Shown here: positions 20,280 to 29,207 of the stretch, one piece after another
Position numbering within the stretch: the stretch's first letter is position 1
Layout: each line of letters begins with the position of its first letter
Notes under the pieces: model-generated
The model's input: the letters and a program-made list of their open reading frames with translations, nothing else
Told to the model about the DNA's origin: nothing
Databases searched by the model: none
Origin: Campylobacter sp. US33a
GTDB lineage: Bacteria > Campylobacterota > Campylobacteria > Campylobacterales > Campylobacteraceae
Direction: 5' to 3'
Length of the DNA: 64,000 nucleotides
Assembly: GCF_004378855.1 (NCBI RefSeq)
Contig: NZ_RYYL01000001.1
Location: forward strand, 124,001-188,000
Made by a program: the position numbers and the translations under genes

Positions 20280-21636
20280 AATTGCTAGGGAAACTTTAAG
20301 TCTTTTAAGAGAGAGAAAACTTAAACCAACTCCTGAAAACTATACAGAAATTTTTGAAGAATTAAGTAAAAAATATGGCTTAATTACAAGTGCAAAAGCA
20401 AAGGTAAATAAATATCAATCTTTGCTTATGCCTATGTATCAGCAAGAATTGTTGGGCAAAAATATACGCAATGTTGATGAATTTTTAAGTTTTTTAGTTT
20501 CGAGACTTAATATGCAAAATGGAGTATTGTTTAATCAATTTTTTGAACTTGTAAATACTATTTTAAACATATTAAAAATAAGCAAAGATAGAAAAATCAA
20601 AGATATGGCAAGTATGAGTGCAAGTCGCATTAGTAAAGCTATGGATTCTGAAGCTATGTATTTACTTCAAAAAAAATGGCAAGAATTTGAACAAAAATAC
20701 GATGATGTGGAGCTTGAAAATGAACTTAAAAAATACGGTATTAAACATGAAGAATTTAGCCTTAGCATTAAAAAGCTTTTAAATCAACTCGAGCAAAGAT
20801 CTTATGAGTATTTTGCTGATTTACTTAGTATTACTTTAATACCTTCTTTAGCTAAAGATAAAAAAATCGATCTTTTTACACAGCAACTTTTAGAAAAACC
20901 TTTTATGCTTTCTTTTAATGATTTTAAGAACACCTTGTTGAATGTGGTTAATAAACGCATTATGGATGATAATATTTATACACAAAAATATTTAAATTTT
21001 TTCGATAAAAATCTAAAAAATATCATTCAAGCTTTTCATAACTTAGAAAATTTAAATCAAGAACATATTGATTTTATCGAAGCTTTGCCTAAAGATGAAA
21101 AAGGAGAGGTAAAGATAAGTTTTGAAGAATTAAAAATGAAATTTTTGTCTTTAAATGAAAAACTGCAAATTTTAAATACGCAAATCAATGATTCTCAAAA
21201 TGAAAATATTGAAACTTGGGGTATAACTAACGAGCTTGAAAAAATGGATGAAAATTTTAAGCTTTATAATATTAATTACGCTTTGTGTATATATACGGTA
21301 GCAAATTATCAATTTATTATGGAAAAATATGGTCTTGATACTCTCAATGAAATTTTTTCGCGTTTTAAGAGGATTTTGCAAGAGAGTTGTTCAAAAAATG
21401 GTGAATTATGGATGATGGATGAAAATACTTATTTATTAATTGTGCGTGGTAAAAATAAAGAAGAACTTGAAAAAATGATTGCACAAAATATTCAAACCAT
21501 CACTTCTACGAGATTTATTTACAAACAAGATATAATTATCCCTAAAATTTCAAGTTTTTTTATCGATAAGCAAAGCTATCCTAGTGCAAATATTTACGAA
21601 GAACTTTTAAAAAAGATAGAAAATGATAATAAGTGA
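20263..21636 (+). CDS. Degenerate GGDEF-type protein (probably no cyclase activity)
   Basis: A 457-residue cytoplasmic protein. The N terminus has RERKLKPTPENYTEIFEEL, a motif often found at the front of GGDEF proteins. The middle is helical. The C-terminal part (about 335-455) has the outline of a GGDEF domain (ANYQFIMEKYGLDTLNEIF matches the F-K-x-I-N-D-x-Y-G-H-x-x-G-D-x-x-L helix), but where GGDEF should be it reads MMDENTYLLIV, and the DxLT/N-D metal ligands are absent. It likely cannot make c-di-GMP; it may bind a partner or nucleotide. It has a good AAAGG ribosome binding site inside the end of the LptE-like gene. Confidence 0.6.
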   Translation: MPNINEIARETLSLLRERKLKPTPENYTEIFEELSKKYGLITSAKAKVNKYQSLLMPMYQQELLGKNIRNVDEFLSFLVSRLNMQNGVLFNQFFELVNTILNILKISKDRKIKDMASMSASRISKAMDSEAMYLLQKKWQEFEQKYDDVELENELKKYGIKHEEFSLSIKKLLNQLEQRSYEYFADLLSITLIPSLAKDKKIDLFTQQLLEKPFMLSFNDFKNTLLNVVNKRIMDDNIYTQKYLNFFDKNLKNIIQAFHNLENLNQEHIDFIEALPKDEKGEVKISFEELKMKFLSLNEKLQILNTQINDSQNENIETWGITNELEKMDENFKLYNINYALCIYTVANYQFIMEKYGLDTLNEIFSRFKRILQESCSKNGELWMMDENTYLLIVRGKNKEELEKMIAQNIQTITSTRFIYKQDIIIPKISSFFIDKQSYPSANIYEELLKKIENDNK

Positions 21637-22801
21637 TTATAAAGCTTTTTTAAATTCTAAAAGTATGAATTATCAAAAAATTGATTATTTTATGATGTTT
21701 AGAATGTATGAAAAGTATAAAAATCATCTTTCATTAAAACCTATCATACAAATCATTGGCACTAATGGCAAAGGCAGCACAGGTCGTTTTTTAGCACAAA
21801 TGCTTTGTGAGAGTGGCTTTGATGTAGGACATTATACTAGCCCACATATTTTTAGTTTTAATGAGAGATTTTGGCGAAATTATAAGCTTGAAAGTGATGA
21901 AAAATTAAATATAGCACATCAAAAATTGCAAGAAATTTTTAAGCAAGATTTAGAAAAATTAAGTTATTTTGAATATGCTACCTTTTTAGCAGCTATGCTT
22001 TTTAAGGATTGCGACTTTGTGATTTTTGAAGCAGGACTTGGCGGAGAATATGATGCAACTTCGGTATTTTTAAAGCAAATGAGTATAGTAACAAAAATTG
22101 GTTTTGATCATATGCAAATTTTAGGAAACACCTTAACAAGTATTGCAAGAACAAAGCTTAAGGTTTTAGCAAAAGAAACGATTTGCTCTTATGAGCAAGA
22201 AAAAGAAGTTTTGGAAAAACTTACAAAAATCACCCTTTTAAAAGATATAAATTTGCATATTATGCAAAAAGAGTGTGATGAGAATTTAAAGCTCGCAATT
22301 AAAACTTATTCGCAAAAATACTATTTGCCATCTTTTTTAGAGCATAATTTATCTTTAGCTTCTGTTGCTTTTAGTGTTCTTTTAAATTCTAAAGAAAAAA
22401 TATTAAATATTTTAAAAATTTTACCCCAATTGGATCTAAGAGGAAGATGCGAAGAAATTACACCTAATTTATTTATAGATGTAGGTCATAATGAATTAGC
22501 AGCAAAAGCGATTAAAGAGCGTTTTTTAGGGCAAAAACTGATACTTGTTTATAATAGTTTTTTAGATAAAGATGTTTTTGCTGTTTTAAAAACTTTAAAG
22601 CCTATAATTGATAAAATTCAAATTTATGAATATGAAAGCACAGACAGAAAGCTTGCAACAGAGCAGATTAAACAAATTTCTAATGAGTTAAATATTTCGT
22701 GTGAAAAATTTACTTTTTTTGATGAGAAAAATAAATATCTTGTTTTTGGCTCTTTTGTTTTGGTTGAAAATTTTTTAAAGGAATATTTTGCTAAAAAATA
22801 A
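21623..22801 (+). CDS. folC: FolC, folylpolyglutamate/dihydrofolate synthase
   Basis: A 392-residue Mur-ligase-type enzyme that adds glutamate to folates. It has the P-loop IIGTNGKGSTGRFLAQML, then YTSPHIFSFNERFW, FEAGLGGEYDAT (conserved Glu) and the C-terminal domain start DVGHNELAAKA. It overlaps the preceding gene by 14 nt and the M23 peptidase by 14 nt. Confidence 0.94.
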   Translation: MIISDYKAFLNSKSMNYQKIDYFMMFRMYEKYKNHLSLKPIIQIIGTNGKGSTGRFLAQMLCESGFDVGHYTSPHIFSFNERFWRNYKLESDEKLNIAHQKLQEIFKQDLEKLSYFEYATFLAAMLFKDCDFVIFEAGLGGEYDATSVFLKQMSIVTKIGFDHMQILGNTLTSIARTKLKVLAKETICSYEQEKEVLEKLTKITLLKDINLHIMQKECDENLKLAIKTYSQKYYLPSFLEHNLSLASVAFSVLLNSKEKILNILKILPQLDLRGRCEEITPNLFIDVGHNELAAKAIKERFLGQKLILVYNSFLDKDVFAVLKTLKPIIDKIQIYEYESTDRKLATEQIKQISNELNISCEKFTFFDEKNKYLVFGSFVLVENFLKEYFAKK

Positions 22802-23684
22802 ATTCACAATAACCATTACCGATATCAATGGTTCAAAGCATTTTTATTTGAGTCAAATCATTAAAAAAATTGTTTTATATATAGTGGGTTTTGTGTTTGT
22901 GTTTTTAATTTTTAGCGGTTTTTATATTCATTATCTTGACAGTAAAGTGATGCAATTAACACAAAAAAAACAAGAACTTATGGATAAGAGACAAGAGCTT
23001 TCTTTGATTAACAAGCAAATGCAAGAGAGCATTGAACAAAAAGCACAAGAATATGCCGCTATTGAAGATAAAATCACAAGTTTAGAAGAGCGTTTGGGAC
23101 TTGAAATAGAAAATAATTTAAGCATCGCACAAAGACTAGAAACCTTAAGATTAACCAATGAGCAGCAACTTGCTTTTTTAACGCAAATTCCAAGCGGTTG
23201 GCCTATAGAAAATAAAGGAATGACAGGGAAATATGGTTGGAGAGAGCATCCTATTTTAGATAAAAGAGAATTTCATCCAGGAATTGATTTAAGAGCAGAG
23301 ATTGGCACGCCTATTTATGCGCCAGCTAATGGAGTAGTCGAGTATGCAGGATATAATAATGGCTATGGATATTTAGTAATTTTATTGCATAATTTCGGTT
23401 TTAAAAGCGTTTTTGCGCATATGATGCAAAAAAATGTTGTTAGCATAGGTCAATTTGTCAATAAGGGTGATTTGATAGGTTATACAGGAAATTCAGGACT
23501 TTCTACTGGACCACATTTGCATTATGAAATTCGTTTTGTAAATAAAACTTTAGAACCTTTAAATTTTATGAATTTAGAAAGAAAAAATATTAATGAAATT
23601 TTTAATCAAGAAAGGAGAGTGCCATGGCAATCTTTAATAAATCAAGTGTCACTAGCGCAGCAGTATCAACAGAAACAACCGTAA
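22788..23684 (+). CDS. pgp3: Pgp3/Csd1-type M23 peptidoglycan DL-endopeptidase
   Basis: A 298-residue membrane-anchored periplasmic peptidase. One N-terminal helix (about 24-44) is followed by a coiled coil (about 50-130) and an M23 LytM domain with the zinc ligands in REFHPGIDLRAE (H, D) and GPHLHYEIRF (HxH). Campylobacter Pgp3 and Helicobacter Csd1 trim peptidoglycan crosslinks and are needed for helical cell shape. The best start is the TTG at 22788, which overlaps folC; no ATG lies before the membrane helix. Its last 61 nt overlap the bactofilin gene, the same arrangement as csd1-ccmA in Helicobacter, from memory. Confidence 0.9.
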   Translation: MLKNKFTITITDINGSKHFYLSQIIKKIVLYIVGFVFVFLIFSGFYIHYLDSKVMQLTQKKQELMDKRQELSLINKQMQESIEQKAQEYAAIEDKITSLEERLGLEIENNLSIAQRLETLRLTNEQQLAFLTQIPSGWPIENKGMTGKYGWREHPILDKREFHPGIDLRAEIGTPIYAPANGVVEYAGYNNGYGYLVILLHNFGFKSVFAHMMQKNVVSIGQFVNKGDLIGYTGNSGLSTGPHLHYEIRFVNKTLEPLNFMNLERKNINEIFNQERRVPWQSLINQVSLAQQYQQKQP

Positions 23685-24019
23685 TTTCATCAGGAGCAAG
23701 AATAGAAGGGCAATTTTATTTTGATTCTATTTTGCACTTAGATGGAGAAATTAGTGGAACTATTAATTCACAAAGTATAGTTGTTATTGGAAAAAGTGGG
23801 GCTTTAAAAGGGCAATTAAATGCCGATAAAGTTGTTGTAAATGGTATTTTTGAAGGTGAGTTAGAAGCAAATAGTTTAGAAATTTTAGCAGGTGGAATTG
23901 TAAGTGGCAATGTTGTTGTAAGAGAAATTTCTATAGAAAATGGTGGTAAATTTAATGGAAACAGCAAAATTAAAGATGATGTGCCCTTGATAGAAAATGC
24001 TAATGTTGTTAATGAGTAA
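23624..24019 (+). CDS. ccmA: Bactofilin (CcmA-like cell-shape protein)
   Basis: A 131-residue bactofilin with the beta-helix repeats typical of DUF583, e.g. GARIEGQFYFDSILHLDGE, GTINSQSIVVIGKSG and KGQLNADKVVVNGIFEGEL. It polymerises at the inner membrane and, together with the M23 peptidase encoded just upstream, sets helical curvature. It has a strong AAAGGAG ribosome binding site (23611-23617) inside the end of the peptidase gene, which fixes the start. Its stop overlaps the mfd start by 1 nt. Confidence 0.92.
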   Translation: MAIFNKSSVTSAAVSTETTVISSGARIEGQFYFDSILHLDGEISGTINSQSIVVIGKSGALKGQLNADKVVVNGIFEGELEANSLEILAGGIVSGNVVVREISIENGGKFNGNSKIKDDVPLIENANVVNE

Positions 24020-26973
24020 TGCAAGCTAATTTTTTTGAATATTTACAAAGTGAGAAAATAGCGCAGTTAGTGCTTTGTGAGGATGATAAAGAAGCTTTTT
24101 TGCTTTCTCAAATTTCTATGTTAAAAGGTTTGAAAACTTTTGTTTTGCCTGATTTTAGAGCTGAGTTCGGAGATGATTTAAGAGCCTTTTCTAAAGAACT
24201 TTTTGAACTTTGTAAGATTTTAAATGCTTATCACAAAGTTGATGGAAAGAAGATTCTCATCTCTCCTTTTGCAACTGTGCTTAAAAAACTACCTTCCAAA
24301 TCGCATCTTAAAAATTATTTCATTTCTAAAGATAAAAGTTTTAATTTAATTGAATTTCAAGATGAGCTTGCAAGGTTAGGTTATGAATTTGTCGATATAG
24401 TCCAAGATAAGGGCGAAGTAAGTGTGCGTGGGGAAATCGTTGATATTTTTTGTATTAATGAAGAATTGCCTACTAGAATTTTACTTTTCGCAGATGAGAT
24501 AGAAAGCATTAGAAAATTTGACCCCATTACTCAAAAATCTATTCCCAATGAGTATGAAAGCTTGGAAATTTGCCCTTTTTTAACACATTTTTCAAGTCAA
24601 AATTATGAAAATTTTAAAGAAAAACTAGAGAATTTTAATAGCGATGTTTTAATTAGTGATATAAATTCTTTGGGTTTTTGGTGTATTGATGATTTTTATG
24701 ATTATTTAGAACTTGATTTTATCAGCATTAAAAAATTTGATGATGAAAAAGATCTAGAAAAATTAGCTAAAATTAATGCTAAAATCATTCCTGAGGCTAA
24801 AATTTATAAGGATTTAAAAAGCTCTTATAATAAAGATTTTTTCTCTTTTCATCAAAATAAAAAAATCACCATACTAGCTAAAAACGAAGCTTTATTTAAG
24901 GCTTTAGAGCTTGAAAATACGCAAAATATTTCTTTTGTTAAAAGCGATTTGATTGTTAATTTAATCAGCAATGAAGAGCTTGTCATTTCTTTAAATCGCA
25001 AAGAAAAACAAAAACATAAGCGCAAAGCTAATTTGATCATCGATGAACTAAAAAGTGGTGATTTTATTGTACATGAAGATTATGGAGTAGGGAAATTTTT
25101 AGGACTTGAGATGATAAGCATTAGTGGAGCTAAAAAAGAATTTGTGGCTATTGAATATCAAAACAAAGACAAACTTCTTTTGCCAGTTGAAAATCTTTAT
25201 ATGATAGATAAATATTTAGGAGCAAGCGGAGGCATACCACTTTTAGATCGTTTAGGAAAGACGACTTTTATTAAATTAAAGGAAAGATTAAAAACCAAGC
25301 TTTTAGCCATTGCATCGCAAATTGTCATAATGGCGGCAAAAAGAGCTTTGATAAAACCAAAGGAAATCAAAATTGATTATGCAAATCAAGCTGATTTCGT
25401 TTCGAAAGCCGGTTTTTCTTATACAGAGGATCAAAACAAGGCTTGTGAAGAAATTTTAAACGATTTTGAAAATGGCAAAGTTATGGATAGGCTTTTAAGT
25501 GGCGATGTGGGTTTTGGTAAAACTGAAGTGGCTATGAATGCTATTTATCCTGTGGTAAAAAGTGGCTTTTGTGCTTTTTTCTTTGCTCCCACAACGCTTT
25601 TATCTCATCAGCATTTTAAAAGTTTAAAAAAGCGTTTCGAGCCTTTTGATATTGAAGTTTTTAAGCTTGACCGCTTTACAAGTGCTAAAGAGAAAAAGAC
25701 TTTGTTGGCAAATTTAGAGCAAAATAAGCCTTGTGTTGTTGTTGGAACTCACGCACTTTTAAATGTGGAATGTGAAAATTTAGCCCTTGTTATTATTGAC
25801 GAAGAGCATAAATTTGGAGTAAAACAGAAAGAAAAATTAAAAGAACTCACGCAAAATTCCCATCTTTTATCCATGTCTGCAACGCCAATTCCAAGAAGTT
25901 TAAACCAAGCTTTAAGTTCTATAAAATCCTATAGTGTTTTGCAAACTCCACCGGAAGATAGATTAGATGTTAGAACTTTCGTTAAGGAAAATGATGATGC
26001 TTTGCTAAAAGAAGCGATTGCAAGAGAACTTAGGCGTGGCGGACAAATTTTTTATATTCACAATCATATTGCAAGTATAGAGCAGTGTAAAAAACATTTG
26101 CTTGATTTGTTTAAGAATTTAAGAATTCTTATCTTGCATTCTAAAATCGATGCTAAGGTGCAAGAAGAAGAAATGCTTAAATTTGAAAACAAAGAATACG
26201 ATTTGCTTTTAAGTACCTCCATTGTGGAAAGTGGTATTGATTTAGCCAATGCAAATACGATGATAGTTGAAAGAAGTGATCGTTTTGGAATGGCAGATTT
26301 GCACCAGCTTAGGGGTCGCGTGGGAAGAAGCGACAGGCAGGGGTATTGTTATTTTTTAGTCGAAGATAAAAATACCATTACAGAAGATGCCTTAAAACGC
26401 CTTGTTTCTTTAGAAAGCAATTCTTATTTGGGCGCAGGCTCGGTTTTGGCATATCATGATCTTGAAATTCGCGGCGGTGGGAATTTGTTAGGCATAGATC
26501 AAAGCGGACATATAGAACAAATCGGACTTAGCTTGTATCTTAAAATGCTAGAAGATGAGTTAAATGCCTTGACAAAAAAAGAGAGCTTTGAAGAGAAAAA
26601 AATCGATTTAAAACTTAACATCAACGCCTTTTTAAATCATGAACTCATCAGCGAAGATCGTTTAAGGCTTGAGCTTTATAGAAGGCTTAGTAAGTGTGGC
26701 AGTGTAAATGAGGTTTATGAGATTGAGGGAGAAATTGAAGATCGTTTTGGCAAGCTTGATATTTATACTAAGCAGTTTTTAGCGCTTATTGTGATTAAAA
26801 TTTTAGCTTTGGGTAAATTTAAGAGTATAAGCAATTTTGAGCAAAATATACAATTTACAAAAATCAACGATGAAAAAGAACTCATCAAAGCAAAAAGCAA
26901 AGACGATGATGATATCATAGAGGCGATTTTAACACATTTAAGAAAGAATGATGATGGATTGGCAAAAATATAA
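24019..26973 (+). CDS. mfd: Mfd, transcription-repair coupling factor
   Basis: A 984-residue ATP-dependent translocase that removes stalled RNA polymerase and recruits UvrA. Domains in order: a UvrB-like N-terminal module, the RNA-polymerase-interaction domain (about 335-400, SGDFIVHEDYGVGKFLG), a RecG-like motor with Walker A SGDVGFGKTEVAMNA, DEEH box (IIDEEHKFGVKQ), SATPIPRSL, and LRGRVGRSDRQGYCYF motif VI, and the TRCF C-terminal domain. It is a little shorter than the usual 1100 or so residues, mainly in the N-terminal module. Confidence 0.96.
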   Translation: MQANFFEYLQSEKIAQLVLCEDDKEAFLLSQISMLKGLKTFVLPDFRAEFGDDLRAFSKELFELCKILNAYHKVDGKKILISPFATVLKKLPSKSHLKNYFISKDKSFNLIEFQDELARLGYEFVDIVQDKGEVSVRGEIVDIFCINEELPTRILLFADEIESIRKFDPITQKSIPNEYESLEICPFLTHFSSQNYENFKEKLENFNSDVLISDINSLGFWCIDDFYDYLELDFISIKKFDDEKDLEKLAKINAKIIPEAKIYKDLKSSYNKDFFSFHQNKKITILAKNEALFKALELENTQNISFVKSDLIVNLISNEELVISLNRKEKQKHKRKANLIIDELKSGDFIVHEDYGVGKFLGLEMISISGAKKEFVAIEYQNKDKLLLPVENLYMIDKYLGASGGIPLLDRLGKTTFIKLKERLKTKLLAIASQIVIMAAKRALIKPKEIKIDYANQADFVSKAGFSYTEDQNKACEEILNDFENGKVMDRLLSGDVGFGKTEVAMNAIYPVVKSGFCAFFFAPTTLLSHQHFKSLKKRFEPFDIEVFKLDRFTSAKEKKTLLANLEQNKPCVVVGTHALLNVECENLALVIIDEEHKFGVKQKEKLKELTQNSHLLSMSATPIPRSLNQALSSIKSYSVLQTPPEDRLDVRTFVKENDDALLKEAIARELRRGGQIFYIHNHIASIEQCKKHLLDLFKNLRILILHSKIDAKVQEEEMLKFENKEYDLLLSTSIVESGIDLANANTMIVERSDRFGMADLHQLRGRVGRSDRQGYCYFLVEDKNTITEDALKRLVSLESNSYLGAGSVLAYHDLEIRGGGNLLGIDQSGHIEQIGLSLYLKMLEDELNALTKKESFEEKKIDLKLNINAFLNHELISEDRLRLELYRRLSKCGSVNEVYEIEGEIEDRFGKLDIYTKQFLALIVIKILALGKFKSISNFEQNIQFTKINDEKELIKAKSKDDDDIIEAILTHLRKNDDGLAKI

Positions 26974-27715
26974 AGCAGCAATTTATAGGGCAAGAAAAGA
27001 TATTTTAAAGCCTGTTTTAGAGATTGATGAAATTTCTTTAAAGGATTTAGTGGGTATAGAAAAGCAAAAAAAGGCTCTTTTTGAAAATACCTTAAATTTC
27101 ATAGAAGAAAAAGGGGCAAATCACGCACTTTTATGGGGTGCAAAAGGCACAGGAAAATCAAGTTTAATCAAAGCTATTTTTAATGAATTTAAAGAAAGAA
27201 ATTTAAGACTTGTTGAAATCGCAAAAGAAGATTTATTTGCTTTAGCAGATATCATTGATGAGCTAAGAAATGAGCCTTTTAAATTTATACTTTATTGTGA
27301 TGATTTTTCTTTTGAAAAAGATGATGATAGTTATAAATTTTTAAAGCCACTTTTAGAAGGTAGCATTGAAGCGGTGCCAAAAAATATACTCATTTATGCA
27401 AGTTCAAATCGTCGTCATTTGCTAAGTGAAAATAAAAGCGATAATGATTATATGCAAGTAAATCACGGCGAACTTCATCAAAGTGATGCGGCTGAAGAAA
27501 GACTCAGTTTAAGTGATAGATTTGGACTTTGGCTTAGTTTTTATCAAGGAAGCTTGAGCGAGTATTTAGAAATTGTTGATTTTTATTTTAAAGATATTAA
27601 GTGTGATAAAGAACTTTTGCACGCTAAAGCGAAGGAATTTGCAAATTTAAGAGCAAGTAGGGGTGGGCGAACCGCTAAGCAGTTTTATTTGGCTTTTAAG
27701 GAGAGTTTTAAATGA
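26948..27715 (+). CDS. DUF815-type AAA+ ATPase
   Basis: A 255-residue P-loop ATPase. Walker A is LLWGAKGTGKSSLIKAIF near residue 60, a Walker B-like acidic segment is FILYCDDFSFE, and ASSNRRHL is a sensor-like motif; SLSDRFGLWLSF and the C-terminal SRGGRTAKQF carry arginines conserved in the family. This matches the DUF815 family (HolB-like clamp-loader relatives) of unknown function. Three ATGs stand in a row at 26948, 26951 and 26954, so the exact start is open. The gene begins 26 nt inside mfd. Confidence 0.8.
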   Translation: MMMDWQKYKAAIYRARKDILKPVLEIDEISLKDLVGIEKQKKALFENTLNFIEEKGANHALLWGAKGTGKSSLIKAIFNEFKERNLRLVEIAKEDLFALADIIDELRNEPFKFILYCDDFSFEKDDDSYKFLKPLLEGSIEAVPKNILIYASSNRRHLLSENKSDNDYMQVNHGELHQSDAAEERLSLSDRFGLWLSFYQGSLSEYLEIVDFYFKDIKCDKELLHAKAKEFANLRASRGGRTAKQFYLAFKESFK

Positions 27716-28398
27716 ATGGGGCTGAAATTTTTGCAAAGCTGATTGATTTAAAGCTTGATTTTGGTGAGTTTGATTGGCTTGAAAATAGAGGACTTAGCGA
27801 GTTTGAGCTTTTAATTTCTGTAATTTTGACACAAAATACTAATTGGAATAATGTTTTAAAAGCCTTAGCAAATTTAAAAAACGCACAAATTTCAAATTTA
27901 GAACAAATTACTTCTTTGTCAAATTTAGAACTTGCCACACTTATAAAACCAAGCGGATTTTATAATACCAAGGCTAAAAGATTAAAGGGTTTAGTAGAAA
28001 ATATTTTAAATACTTTTGAAAATTTAGAAAATTTCAAAGAAAGCGTAAGTAGAGAATGGCTTTTAAATATTAAAGGCTTGGGCTATGAGAGTGTTGATAG
28101 TATTTTAAATTATTTGTGTAAAAAAGAATTCTTAGTCGTAGATAGCTACACACAAAGACTTAGCTTTTATTTGGGTTATGAATTTGAAAATTATGAAGAA
28201 TTAAGAGAGTTTTTTGAAAGTGGCATTGAGAATGAAAGTGAAAATTTAAATAAACTTTTGGGTAAAAATTACGAGCTTTATGAGCTTTATCAAATTTTTC
28301 ACGCCCAAATCATTGCTTTTGGAAAAATTGCCTTTAAGGGTGCAAAATTAAGCGATCAAGGCAAGGAATTGATAAAAATTTTAAAGGAAGAAAAATGA
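27712..28398 (+). CDS. MagIII-type 3-methyladenine DNA glycosylase (HhH-GPD family)
   Basis: A 228-residue HhH-GPD protein, often annotated endonuclease III. Visible parts: LILISVILTQNT-like N-terminal helix (here ELLISVILTQNTNW), KPSGFYNTKAKRLKGL, the helix-hairpin-helix NIKGLGYESVDSIL and the catalytic Asp in LVVDSYTQRL. The lysine that Nth uses in the hairpin (GVGRKT) is missing (GLGYES) and there is no C-terminal 4-Cys iron-sulfur cluster. This pattern matches the Helicobacter MagIII glycosylase as I recall it, which removes 3-methyladenine, rather than the bifunctional Nth. Confidence 0.75.
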   Translation: MNGAEIFAKLIDLKLDFGEFDWLENRGLSEFELLISVILTQNTNWNNVLKALANLKNAQISNLEQITSLSNLELATLIKPSGFYNTKAKRLKGLVENILNTFENLENFKESVSREWLLNIKGLGYESVDSILNYLCKKEFLVVDSYTQRLSFYLGYEFENYEELREFFESGIENESENLNKLLGKNYELYELYQIFHAQIIAFGKIAFKGAKLSDQGKELIKILKEEK

Positions 28399-29207
28399 GA
28401 GCAAAAGGAAGTGAATTAATCCCTGTTTTAAGCATAGCTGGAAGTGATTGTAGTGGCGGGGCAGGTGTGCAAGCTGATCTTAAAACTTTTAGCGCACACA
28501 ATCTTTTTGGTATGAGTGTGATTTTAAGCGTGGTGGCTGAAAATACCGCAAGAGTAATTTCAGTGCATGATGTGCCTACTAAAAGCGTAGATGAGCAAAT
28601 GCTTGCAGTTTTTGAAGATATAGTGCCAAAAGCAACTAAGATAGGGATGATAGGATCATGCGAGCTTATGGAGTGTGTGGCTAAAAATTTAGAACAATTT
28701 AAACCCCAAAATGTCGTGATTGATCCTGTGATGTTTGCAAAAAATGGTTTTGCTTTAATGCCTGAAGAAAATTGTGATTTTTTTAAAAAGATCATAGTGA
28801 AATTTGCAGATATTCTTACGCCAAATATCCCAGAAGCACAGTTTCTTTGTGGGTTTAAAATTAGCGATGAAAAAGATATGATAAAAGCAGCCAAGCACTT
28901 ATGCGATCTTGGTGCAAAAGCGGTTTTGCTTAAAGGCGGACATAGCGAAGAAAATGCCAATGATGTGCTTTTTGATGGTAGAGAAATTTTTATTTTAAAA
29001 GGCGAACGCATAGAAACAAAAAATACTCACGGCACAGGTTGCACGCTTTCTTCAGCCATTGCTAGCAATTTAGCCTTAGGCAAAGATTTATTTAATGCCG
29101 TAAGCGAGGCAAAAGAATATGTCAGAAATGCCATTTATTATTCTTTAAATTTAGGCAAAGGCTGTGGCCCGACTAATCATTTTTTTAGGTTTTTAAATGA
29201 AAAATGA
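28395..29207 (+). CDS. thiD: ThiD, hydroxymethylpyrimidine (phosphate) kinase
   Basis: A 270-residue ribokinase-fold enzyme that phosphorylates HMP and HMP-P for thiamin synthesis. It has the N-terminal SIAGSDCSGGAGVQADLKTF, then VIDPVMFAKNGF, LTPNIPEAQFLCG, VLLKGGHSE and the anion-hole motif THGTGCTLSSAIA. It overlaps the glycosylase by 4 nt and thiE by 11 nt. Confidence 0.95.
   Translation: MRAKGSELIPVLSIAGSDCSGGAGVQADLKTFSAHNLFGMSVILSVVAENTARVISVHDVPTKSVDEQMLAVFEDIVPKATKIGMIGSCELMECVAKNLEQFKPQNVVIDPVMFAKNGFALMPEENCDFFKKIIVKFADILTPNIPEAQFLCGFKISDEKDMIKAAKHLCDLGAKAVLLKGGHSEENANDVLFDGREIFILKGERIETKNTHGTGCTLSSAIASNLALGKDLFNAVSEAKEYVRNAIYYSLNLGKGCGPTNHFFRFLNEK

Noticed and set aside
28334-29011. 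225-codon minus-strand open frame across thiD
   Set aside because: It is antisense to thiD, which carries all kinase motifs; composition fits a shadow of the codon pattern.
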